Program-made: the position numbers and the translations under genes | In this document: positions 16,181-23,764 of the stretch, piece after piece | How positions within the stretch are numbered: the first letter of the stretch is position 1 | Layout of the letters: each line of letters begins with the position of its first letter | Notes under the pieces: generated by a model | The model's input: only the letters and a program-made list of their open reading frames with translations | Databases searched by the model: none | What the model was told of the DNA's origin: nothing | Origin: JAFGGG01 sp964634205 | GTDB lineage: Bacteria > Spirochaetota > Spirochaetia > SZUA-6 > RPPD01 | Length of the DNA: 64,000 bases | NCBI GenBank assembly: GCA_964634205.1 | Contig: CAZWKE010000002.1 | Location: forward strand, 107,329 to 171,328 | Reading direction: 5' to 3'

Positions 16181-17174
16181 GCTCGCGCCGGAGTTTGTGG
16201 CCCAGTATCCGGCGGAAAAGCGGGGTGACTCCCGCCTCCTGGTGGTAGACCGCGCGGCCGGGACGATCTCTCACCATCTGTTTGCTGAACTGCCGGACCT
16301 GCTGGATCCGGACACCCTTGTGGTAGTCAATAACTCCAGGGTGCGCCGGGCCCGCCTGTTCGGAGAGGCTGCCGGCTCCGGGGGGCGTGTGGAATTTCTG
16401 CTGTTAAAGGAACTGGCGGAAGGGGTATGGCAGGTAAAGTGCTCCAAAATGAAAAAGCAGAGAAAAGGCAAAACCTTCATGTTTCCGGAAAACAACAGCG
16501 CCGTCATTATCGATGAACGCGATGACATCCGCATCCTGAAATTTCAAAATCCTCCGGATGAAAAATACCTGGAGCAATACGGTCATATCCCCCTGCCGCC
16601 CTACATAAAGCGAGAGGACGCGGACATGGACGGGGAGCGCTATCAGACCGTCTATTCCCGGGCCGCGGGTTCCGTGGCCGCGCCCACAGCCGGATTACAT
16701 TTTTCGCAGGGTATCCTGCGGCAGATAAAAGGGCGGGGCATCCCCATCGTGCCGGTCACCCTGCACGTGGGGCTCGGTACCTTTACCCCCATCCGCTGTG
16801 ATACTATAGAGGATCACCGCATGCATAGTGAGGAGTATGAGGTCCCGGCCGCATCCGCCCGGCTTATTAACGGAGCGATTGCCTCGAAAAAAAGGATCCT
16901 CGCTGTGGGAACCACATCGGTTCGTACCCTGGAATCGGCCTTTGACGGGGAGAAGGTCAGGCAGGGCCGGTTTTCCACGGATCTTTTTATCTATCCCGGT
17001 TATACGTTTAAGGTGGTGGCGGGACTGCTGACGAACTTCCATACGCCCGGTTCCTCCCTCCTGGTACTGGTCAGCGCCTTTGCCGGCAGGGAACTGATCT
17101 TTCGCGCCTATGAGGAGGCAAAAAAGCGTAAATATCGCTTTTTTTCTTACGGGGATGCTATGCTGATCTTGTAG
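16155..17174 (+). CDS. queA: S-adenosylmethionine:tRNA ribosyltransferase-isomerase QueA
   Basis: QueA transfers and isomerises the ribosyl part of SAM onto 7-aminomethyl-7-deazaguanine in tRNA, making epoxyqueuosine. The 339-residue protein matches the family from LAPEFVAQYPAEKRGDSRLLVVDR through VVNNSRVRRARLFG, IPLPPYIKRE, YSRAAGSVAAPTAGLHFS, VTLHVGLGTFTPI and HSEEYEVP to LLTNFHTPGSSLLVLVSAFAG. The partner gene tgt lies at 49.2 kb in this window, so the tRNA queuosine branch is represented by both late enzymes. The gene starts inside ruvB, and its end overlaps the convergent HD-GYP gene by 17 bases. Confidence 0.96.
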   Translation: MKTKDFFFELAPEFVAQYPAEKRGDSRLLVVDRAAGTISHHLFAELPDLLDPDTLVVVNNSRVRRARLFGEAAGSGGRVEFLLLKELAEGVWQVKCSKMKKQRKGKTFMFPENNSAVIIDERDDIRILKFQNPPDEKYLEQYGHIPLPPYIKREDADMDGERYQTVYSRAAGSVAAPTAGLHFSQGILRQIKGRGIPIVPVTLHVGLGTFTPIRCDTIEDHRMHSEEYEVPAASARLINGAIASKKRILAVGTTSVRTLESAFDGEKVRQGRFSTDLFIYPGYTFKVVAGLLTNFHTPGSSLLVLVSAFAGRELIFRAYEEAKKRKYRFFSYGDAMLIL

Positions 17175-18447
17175 AATAGAGTTCGGCGTCCGTGTAACGC
17201 TGTTTGATGGCGGTGATGGTCTCATGAATGGAAAAAAAGATTCGTACCAACTCCGGGTCAAACTGTTTGCCCGCCTGTTCCCTGATAAAGCGTAAGACAC
17301 GTCCTTCTTCCCAGCGTTCCTTATATACCCGCTTGGAACAGAGTGAATCGTATACATCGGCCAGGCTGACGATTCTGGCCGAAAGGGGAATTTCCATTCC
17401 CTTTTTCCCCGGTCCGAACTGCGGGTGGGCGATGTAGATATTTCTTATTTTACCGGGATATCCCGTACCGTCCCACTTCTCGTGATGGTTCAGGGCCACC
17501 TCGGCGGCCAGCTTGTCCCACGGGGTGTGATTCCCCCTGAACAGACGCGCCCCGTAAATGGTATGATAATAGACGTAGTGCTTTTCACGGGGGGTGAGGC
17601 TGCCCCGTTTCTTTAAGATGATATCACTGATAGCCACCTTGCCCATATCATGCAGAATAGCGGCAAAGCGCAGCTGCTCCCGGTAATTCTTTGCCTCCTG
17701 GCTGGGGATGGTATGCTGCCTTGAATATTTGGAAAAAAGCTCAACCGCGTAGGCCCCCACCCGTTTGGCGTGCAGGCTGGTCTCACTGGGGTCACGCAGC
17801 TCCACAATCTCGATCAGGCGCAGGGCCATCTGGCGGGAAAGCTTGGCCGTCTCTATGGCATTGGCCGCGTAAAAGGCAAACTGGCTGATATAGGTGTTGT
17901 CGGACATTGAAAAGGGAATTATTTTCCCGTTTTCATCCTTGGCGTTGATAAGCTGAAGGACCCCCACGGTATCACCGTTTAAGGTAATAAGGGGGACCAC
18001 CAGGATTGACTGCGTGTGGTAGTTGGTTTTCTTGTCAAACGTGGGATCGAAGCTGAAGGATACGCCGCTTTTAATATCATACACGTCATCAATCAGCAGC
18101 GGCTGCCCGGTGAGGGCGACATATCCGGCCAGTGAGTTTTTGTCTATAGTCAGGCGCGAGCGCGAATAGATATATTTATCTTTTTCACTCCGGTTATAAA
18201 ACAGGGTGTCGTTTTGCACATTGTTGAAGTAGAGGCAGTTTTTTGCCGCGAGATAGATGGTACCGGCGTCCGCGTTGACAAAACAGCGGGCCTCCTGCAG
18301 GATACGCTCCAGCATTATGTCGAGGTCTTTGATATTATAAATAGCGGATATGACCTCCAGCAGGTACTCGGCGCTCTTCTTATTATGACGATCTTCACAG
18401 TGGAATGTATCCCAGTTCATGCGAATAAGTCTCTGTAAAAGCGCCAT
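17158..18447 (-). CDS. GAF domain - HD-GYP phosphodiesterase
   Basis: The protein has about 429 residues. An N-terminal GAF domain (about 25-190, with DAGTIYL, GYVALTGQPLLIDDV and SILVVPLI) is followed by an HD-GYP domain: HAKRVGAYAVEL, the metal pair in ILHDMGK, HHEKWDGTGYP and LADVYDSLCSKRVYK. All metal and signature residues are present, so it should degrade cyclic di-GMP in the cytosol under control of a GAF ligand. No membrane span is visible. The ATG at 18447 is used; an ATG at 18420 has a better Shine-Dalgarno sequence (AGAGA), and a TTG at 18483 is possible. It is transcribed away from a histidine kinase gene, about 130 bases apart, suggesting joint control. Confidence 0.88.
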   Translation of the reverse strand: MALLQRLIRMNWDTFHCEDRHNKKSAEYLLEVISAIYNIKDLDIMLERILQEARCFVNADAGTIYLAAKNCLYFNNVQNDTLFYNRSEKDKYIYSRSRLTIDKNSLAGYVALTGQPLLIDDVYDIKSGVSFSFDPTFDKKTNYHTQSILVVPLITLNGDTVGVLQLINAKDENGKIIPFSMSDNTYISQFAFYAANAIETAKLSRQMALRLIEIVELRDPSETSLHAKRVGAYAVELFSKYSRQHTIPSQEAKNYREQLRFAAILHDMGKVAISDIILKKRGSLTPREKHYVYYHTIYGARLFRGNHTPWDKLAAEVALNHHEKWDGTGYPGKIRNIYIAHPQFGPGKKGMEIPLSARIVSLADVYDSLCSKRVYKERWEEGRVLRFIREQAGKQFDPELVRIFFSIHETITAIKQRYTDAELYSTRSA

Positions 18448-18575
18448 ATATAATAAGTTATAATCAAAGCAATAAAAGTACAAGACAAAAAAAGTGGGTC
18501 AAAAAAAATTATTCGCTGTACCCCGTGGTAAAAAAATAATAACTTATGAATAGAAACCGCTCACAGGTAAAGTGA

Positions 18576-19736
18576 ATGTATGAACGAGTAAAAAGGCTTT
18601 TAGAGACACCCGAGTTTTTACAGGTGGTGATGCAGAACATCACCTCCGCGGTACTCGTTATGGACAGAGACGCCCGTATTTATCACATCAATGATGTTGC
18701 CGGTCTGCTTTTTGGGCAGAAGACGCAGGATATGGTAGGCCGCTTGTTCGGCAATGCAATTTGCTGTCTTGTTACCCAGTCAAGCGGGATGGAATGCGGA
18801 AAATTCCCCTCCTGTGCCGCCTGCTCCATCAGAACTGCCATTGAGGATGTTATCAACAAACGCCGGCCTATTGTTAAAAAGAAATATACCCAGGATATTT
18901 CTATTGACGGAAAGAAAGAGCAAAAAATAATCCAGTACAGTGCCAAATATATTCGTTACGCTGATGAGATTTTCGTTATCGTCATCATGGATGATATCAC
19001 CGAGGCGGCCAGGCAGCAGGAAGAACTGGAGCGTTTGAACGCGGAGTTGAACAAGTATGTGGGAATAGCCGCCCATGACCTGCGTCATCCGGTTTCGGTA
19101 ATCCAGATGTATTCCAACCTGCTGAGAGAAACTGTTGCTTCCAGGCTGAACTCGGACGAAAAGAGATTTCTGAATGTCATTTTACAAAAAACCGAGTTTA
19201 TGACCGCAATGTTGGAAGGGATCCTGGATACGGCAAAAATCGAAGCGGGTGTTCTGGAGCTGAAACTGGTCAGGGGCAATTACGTGGGATTTCTCAGGCG
19301 TGTTATTGAACAGAACCAGATACTGGCCAAGACCAAAGGCATACAGATTTTACTGGAGTGCGGAGTGGAGCGGGCCATGCTCAGATTCGACAAAATACGC
19401 ATGGAACAGGTGCTGAATAATCTGTTGCATAACGCGTATAAGTTTTCACCCCCGGCTTCAGAAATAACCGTGGTGCTCCATAAAAAGCGGCAAAACCTTG
19501 AGACTCACGTTGTAGACCGGGGTGGGGGTATTTCCGATGAGCGGTTGCATCATATATTTAATCCCTTCCAGAGCGGCAGCATATCCGTACTGGGGCAGGA
19601 ACGAAGTGTGGGGTTGGGACTCGCGATCGTAAAAAAAATCGTAGAAGCCCATGGGGGGACCATGCTGGTGAACAGTAAGCTGAAACAAGGGAGTGACTTT
19701 TTTTTCAGGCTGCCCTACAGGGCGGCAGGTTCCTGA
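18576..19736 (+). CDS. PAS sensor histidine kinase with cysteine cluster
   Basis: The 386-residue kinase starts with a PAS domain (about 15-140), continues with a short coiled-coil linker and ends in a HisKA/HATPase pair. The phospho-acceptor is His 167 in AAHDLRHPVSVI. The ATP lid boxes are NNLLHNAYKFSP, VVDRGGGIS and SVGLGLAIVKKIVEAHGG. The PAS domain contains Cys 63, 64, 74, 80 and 83, with the last three spaced C-X5-C-X2-C, which suggests a bound metal, an iron-sulfur centre or redox-active thiols. There is no membrane segment, so the signal is cytosolic. No response regulator gene is adjacent. It is divergent from the GAF/HD-GYP gene and ends 3 bases before a convergent gene. Confidence 0.9.
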   Translation: MYERVKRLLETPEFLQVVMQNITSAVLVMDRDARIYHINDVAGLLFGQKTQDMVGRLFGNAICCLVTQSSGMECGKFPSCAACSIRTAIEDVINKRRPIVKKKYTQDISIDGKKEQKIIQYSAKYIRYADEIFVIVIMDDITEAARQQEELERLNAELNKYVGIAAHDLRHPVSVIQMYSNLLRETVASRLNSDEKRFLNVILQKTEFMTAMLEGILDTAKIEAGVLELKLVRGNYVGFLRRVIEQNQILAKTKGIQILLECGVERAMLRFDKIRMEQVLNNLLHNAYKFSPPASEITVVLHKKRQNLETHVVDRGGGISDERLHHIFNPFQSGSISVLGQERSVGLGLAIVKKIVEAHGGTMLVNSKLKQGSDFFFRLPYRAAGS

Positions 19737-19739
19737 TAT

Positions 19740-20345
19740 TTATTGCGCGGGTTGCTCTTTACATTCCAGGTAGGCACGGGTTCGGGCAATCCGATCAAGC
19801 TGTTTTTGGATAATGGCCCGGTAATCCAGGTCCCTGGTCTGGATGCGGAAGTTTTCATCGCTCCAATGCTGTATCTCCTCTAAAAAAACCATACGCAGCG
19901 GCCATGCCTTTTCCGACCAGATTTTTGCCTGCTTCCAGTAATACAGCGCCGTTTTGTAGGCCTGTTCCGCGGTTAGGAGGCTTTCACAAATGTCTTCGCG
20001 CCACGGGCCGTTTTTATTGAAGAAATAGACCTCGAACTTATCGTACTTGCTTCCCAGAATAAGATACTGTTCGATCATCTTGAGATTAACGTGCATCTTA
20101 AAAAGCAGTTTATAGCGCTCGTACTCTTTTTCGGTGGTTATTTTAGCCAGGGCATAGAGGGGATTGCAAAAATCGGCCTTTAGGGCCTGTTCCAGGTAGG
20201 CGATATTTTCCATTGTATCATCGGGATACTGGTAGAAATGCAGATGAAACAGTTTGTAGAACTGTTCCGCATAGAGAATCTTATAGGAAAACGCCGAACC
20301 GGCCGTGAGGATCAACAAACATAAAATAAAAACGAAGCGCTTCAC
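19740..20345 (-). CDS. Secreted protein of unknown function
   Basis: This 201-residue protein begins with a clear signal peptide (MKRFVFILCLLILTAGSAFS, cleavage expected near residue 20). The rest is helical and rich in Tyr, Trp, Lys and Glu (for example FHLHFYQYPDD, YYWKQAKIWSEKAWPL). I do not recognise a family. The helical, aromatic pattern is compatible with a divergent TPR-like fold. The gene start overlaps the tmk stop by four bases, so the two are probably translated together, and its end lies 3 bases from the stop of the kinase gene on the other strand. Confidence 0.7.
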   Translation of the reverse strand: MKRFVFILCLLILTAGSAFSYKILYAEQFYKLFHLHFYQYPDDTMENIAYLEQALKADFCNPLYALAKITTEKEYERYKLLFKMHVNLKMIEQYLILGSKYDKFEVYFFNKNGPWREDICESLLTAEQAYKTALYYWKQAKIWSEKAWPLRMVFLEEIQHWSDENFRIQTRDLDYRAIIQKQLDRIARTRAYLECKEQPAQ

Positions 20346-20974
20346 CCTTTTACTATCGGCAGGCCTGAGACAAATTTCCAGACTTCCTCGAGTATCTCGT
20401 GTTTTTCTTTGCTCCCGTTTAGACGTACCAGGTGCATGGGCGTATGGGAAAAAGCGGCAAAAGACTTTTCATAAAGTTCCATTACTTTTTTCTGGTATTC
20501 ATGGGTCTCAAAAATCTGGCGTTCATCTCTGTCTTCCCTGCGCCGTGCGCTGATTTCCAACGGGGTATCGATAAAAAAGACATATTCCGGCAGGGGAAAG
20601 CGGTTATTAATGGAAGAAATGAAATCAAATTCACAGTCCACCGACTGATATGCCAGGCTGGAAAAAAGATACCGGTCACAGATGACCAGTTTGTTCTTTT
20701 TTAGTTGTGAATCGATGCTTTGTTCTCCATGATAGAGGTGCTCGTTTCTGTCCGCGGCGAACAACAGGGCCAGGCTCCGGGCATCCAGTGTTTCATTTCC
20801 CGCCAATACCCCATGAATAAGCCGCCCCACCGGCCCCCTTGTCGGTTCGGATGTGGTAAAATGAGGAACGCCGGTACTCTTCAACCTTTCGGAAAGAAGC
20901 TTCAGCTGCGTGGTGGTGCCCGACCCGTCGATCCCCTCAAAAACGATAAAATTTGCCAGGAGTGTTGTTGTCAT
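20342..20974 (-). CDS. tmk: Thymidylate kinase with altered P-loop
   Basis: Tmk phosphorylates dTMP to dTDP. The 210-residue protein has family length and motifs: FIVFEGIDGSG, TSEPTRGPVGRLIH, LLFAADRNEHL, VICDRYLFSSLAYQS and an Arg-rich lid ARRREDRDERQ, as in the class with catalytic Arg in the lid. The P-loop reads GSGTTTQ where GSGKTTQ or GSGKSTQ is standard, so the phosphate-binding Lys (residue 20) is replaced by Thr. The remainder is intact and the gene is not otherwise damaged, so the enzyme may still work. A TATAAT sits 8 bases before the ATG. Confidence 0.93.
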   Translation of the reverse strand: MTTTLLANFIVFEGIDGSGTTTQLKLLSERLKSTGVPHFTTSEPTRGPVGRLIHGVLAGNETLDARSLALLFAADRNEHLYHGEQSIDSQLKKNKLVICDRYLFSSLAYQSVDCEFDFISSINNRFPLPEYVFFIDTPLEISARRREDRDERQIFETHEYQKKVMELYEKSFAAFSHTPMHLVRLNGSKEKHEILEEVWKFVSGLPIVKG

Positions 20975-20982
20975 TCCGCGCC

Positions 20983-20988
20983 ATTATA
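20983..20988 (-). promoter_or_regulatory. Perfect -10 box of tmk, very short leader
   Basis: TATAAT on the minus strand ends 8 bases before the tmk ATG. No good -35 is seen. With normal spacing the transcript would start 1-3 bases before the start codon. Confidence 0.4.
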
Positions 20989-21179
20989 GCGGTAAATCAG
21001 GTTTTATTCCAGCAACACAGCGGCTTTCCGCAATGCAACATTATTTTTATTATTTCCCGGCTTTTACTTTACTAATACTGGAATTCAGGCTATATTTTTA
21101 GTCAAAAATGAGAGCATTACCATATTCTAAAACTCCCCTTTTCTCCCCGGGTCCGGCAGTCCAAACAAAATAAACAGAC

Positions 21180-22421
21180 ATGGATGAAGAGAGCCTTATA
21201 CAATTAATTATTCTGATCGTACTATTATTTTTATCCGCCTTTTTTTCCGGCTCTGAAACGGCTATTTTTTCCTTAAGCCCCCTTGAAAAAGATAAACTGA
21301 AACGAAAGAAGGGTCCGGGAGTCCGGCGTTTCCTGGAGCTCCTTTCCGGCCGTCCTGATGACATTCTAATCACGGTACTGATCGGGAATATGATTGTGAA
21401 CGTGTTTGCGTCGGCATTGTTTGATACTGTTTTTTTCGATCATGAAAAGAGCGCGGCTTCTACCGTGTTGTCCATATCAATAATGACCCTCATTCTGCTG
21501 ATTGTGGGAGAGATGACCCCCAAGAACATGGCCGTGAGAAGTCCTTTGGCATTCACCAGATTCAGCGCTTCCCCGCTTTTTGTAATCCACAAAGCGGTAG
21601 GTCCTCTGCGAGTGGTGCTTAACCTGATACGAAAGGTATTTATCAGAAATATCCCGGAAACCCAGCCTGACAGTGAGATGATAACCGCTACGATAAAGAT
21701 CGGGCTGCATGAAGGCATTATAAACCAGTTGGAGTACAGCCTATTTGAGTCCTATTTTGATTTTAATGTCATCGCCGCCGGTGATGTCATGATTCCCCGG
21801 ACGGATATAAAGGGCGTAGACATCACTACAAACGCACGGAAGCTGATTCGGGATATCCGGGCACACAAGAAGCAGACACATCACTCATATATACTGGTTT
21901 TTAGGGATAATGTTGACCAACCGGAAGGGTACATTGAATTGAAGGACCTGCTGTTTTTTCAATTTCATGGCAAGGGGGAGCAGATGCTGGAAAAGGCGGT
22001 GAAACCCCTGCATTCGGTTCCGGAAAGTAAAAAACTCAATTCTCTTTTGCGCGAGATGAAAAATCTCAACTGCGGAATGTCGCTGGTGGTTGATGAGTAC
22101 GGGGGAACCGCGGGAATTATTACCTTTCAGCATCTTGTGGAAAATTTCCTCTCGTATTTTTATACCACGGAAAAGGGTGCCGTAGAAAAAACGGGGGACA
22201 ATACCTATGAGGTGCCGGGCACCCTGGAATTACGATCTTTAAATGAGGCATTATCATTGAATATTATTTCCCACAGCAGAACCGTTGCCGGGCTGTTAAT
22301 CGAACAGCTTGGAGAAATCCCTCCGGAGGGGAGCTCGCTGCGTATTGACGGGCTTACCTTTACCGTACTGAAAAGACTGAAAAACCGGATCCAGCTTATC
22401 GGGATCAAGGTGGGCCCATAA
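21180..22421 (+). CDS. CNNM/CorC (HlyC, TlyC-like) membrane transporter-type protein, first copy
   Basis: The 413-residue protein has a CNNM transmembrane domain (about 1-150; it opens LIILIVLLFLSAFFSGSETAIFSLSPLEKDKL and includes VGEMTPKNMAV). A CBS pair follows (about 190-315, DVMIPRTDIKGVD, SLVVDEYGGTAGIIT), and then a C-terminal CorC_HlyC domain. The family is linked to magnesium and cobalt export or homeostasis; spirochaete members were first named haemolysins, which does not prove haemolytic activity. The start has no clear Shine-Dalgarno sequence. A related gene follows directly, so the two may form a heteromeric pair. Confidence 0.88.
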   Translation: MDEESLIQLIILIVLLFLSAFFSGSETAIFSLSPLEKDKLKRKKGPGVRRFLELLSGRPDDILITVLIGNMIVNVFASALFDTVFFDHEKSAASTVLSISIMTLILLIVGEMTPKNMAVRSPLAFTRFSASPLFVIHKAVGPLRVVLNLIRKVFIRNIPETQPDSEMITATIKIGLHEGIINQLEYSLFESYFDFNVIAAGDVMIPRTDIKGVDITTNARKLIRDIRAHKKQTHHSYILVFRDNVDQPEGYIELKDLLFFQFHGKGEQMLEKAVKPLHSVPESKKLNSLLREMKNLNCGMSLVVDEYGGTAGIITFQHLVENFLSYFYTTEKGAVEKTGDNTYEVPGTLELRSLNEALSLNIISHSRTVAGLLIEQLGEIPPEGSSLRIDGLTFTVLKRLKNRIQLIGIKVGP

Positions 22422-22422
22422 C

Positions 22423-23655
22423 ATGATTATCGTGATCATCCTGCTTTGTATTGTTTTTTCGGCCTTTTTCTCAGGATTGGAGACCGGTCTTGTCGCGGCC
22501 AATCAGCTTCGCCTCTATGATAAAAAGGAAAAGGGGAATTTCGGAGCCAGGTCGGCATATTTCCTGCTGCGTAAACCCGAACGGCTTCTGGCCACCACAC
22601 TGATTGGTAATAACATCGCGGTGGTAACCGCTACCATCATGTTTATCATGTTTTTATCGACCATGGGCCTGCCCGCCTGGGTGCAGGGGGTGGGGGTGTT
22701 TTCTCTGACGATTGTTCTCCTGGTTTTCGCGGAGGTTATTCCGAAATCATTTTTTCGCAACCACGCGGATACCATTACGATAAAGTTGGCGCCCCTCCTG
22801 GTGGTGTTTTATCTGATATTTATCCCCATTTCGCTTGTGTTGAATATGGTGATCAAACTGATTCTGCTTGTCTTGGGTCGGCACAAGGCCGACAGCCGGA
22901 TACCGGCCTCACGGGATGATCTGTTCTATTTAATCAGGCTGCGCAGTATGGAATTGGGATTACCGACGCATGATCAGAAGCTGATGGCCGATATCTTTGA
23001 CTTCAGGAATACAAAAGCAAGAGAGGTGATGATCCCTTTTCATGAACTCCCCCTTTGCCGTGAAGATATCGGGTACGCCGAGTTGGTATCGTTTGCCGAA
23101 AACAATGGGGTTCGGTATATTCCGGTATATAAAAAACGTGTGGATAATATCACCGGTTTTATTGACGTGGAGGACCTGCTTTTTATAAAAGTGGGAGATA
23201 TTTCCGATATCATAAGAGAGGCGGTGTTTTATCCTGAAACAAAGCGTATTCCGGACCTCCTGCTGAGTATGAACAGGAAAAAACAGCAGGTGGTATTTTT
23301 AAGTGATGAGTATGGGGTAATTTCAGGGATGCTTACCAGCAATGAGATTATTGCGGATATTGTCGGTTTTATTCCGGGAGAAGCAAACGGTAATGTCAGG
23401 TCCGTTACCGCAATCGGCAAAGGAAGGTTTATGGTAACCGGTACGGCCGATATTGAGGAGTTTGCGCATGAAACCGGTATTAATATACCGAAGGGATCTT
23501 ATGACACCATCGGCGGGTTTTTGTGCGAGAAACTGGGTGAAATCCCCGTTACCGGGACGGCAATTGAGGACGGACATGTGATGTATAAAATCACTCAAAG
23601 CGACAAGAGAAGGATTATAAGCCTGGAAGTACTGAAAAAAACAGAAAGTCTGTAA
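22423..23655 (+). CDS. CNNM/CorC membrane transporter-type protein, second copy
   Basis: This 410-residue protein has the same three-part build as its neighbour: CNNM membrane domain (ILLCIVFSAFFSGLETGLVAANQLRL; LVFAEVIPKSFFRNH), CBS pair (REVMIPFHELPLC; VVFLSDEYGVISGMLT) and CorC_HlyC domain (GSYDTIGGFLCEKLGEIP). It begins one base after the first copy ends. The two differ clearly in sequence, so the duplication is old. The same functional limits apply: metal ion efflux or homeostasis is the best-supported family role. Confidence 0.88.
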   Translation: MIIVIILLCIVFSAFFSGLETGLVAANQLRLYDKKEKGNFGARSAYFLLRKPERLLATTLIGNNIAVVTATIMFIMFLSTMGLPAWVQGVGVFSLTIVLLVFAEVIPKSFFRNHADTITIKLAPLLVVFYLIFIPISLVLNMVIKLILLVLGRHKADSRIPASRDDLFYLIRLRSMELGLPTHDQKLMADIFDFRNTKAREVMIPFHELPLCREDIGYAELVSFAENNGVRYIPVYKKRVDNITGFIDVEDLLFIKVGDISDIIREAVFYPETKRIPDLLLSMNRKKQQVVFLSDEYGVISGMLTSNEIIADIVGFIPGEANGNVRSVTAIGKGRFMVTGTADIEEFAHETGINIPKGSYDTIGGFLCEKLGEIPVTGTAIEDGHVMYKITQSDKRRIISLEVLKKTESL

Positions 23656-23721
23656 CTTAATTCGTCTGTAAATAGTTTAATAAATGGAATATAATAAAAA
23701 CCTGTCGGATAAAAGCGATTT

Positions 23722-23750
23722 TTGGTTTGAATTTATGGTATATTTACTAT
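23722..23750 (+). promoter_or_regulatory. Promoter of the tamB-bamA-skp operon
   Basis: TTGGTT (23722-23727) and TACTAT (23745-23750) are 17 bases apart. AGGGAG follows at once and serves as the ribosome binding site for the TTG start at 23765, giving a leader of only about 10 bases. Confidence 0.55.
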
Positions 23751-23764
23751 AGGGAGTTACTCTA

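Noticed and set aside
21180..23655. TlyC-like genes as haemolysin virulence factors
   Set aside because: The name comes from early work on spirochaete homologues; domain content (CNNM, CBS, CorC) points to metal ion homeostasis.
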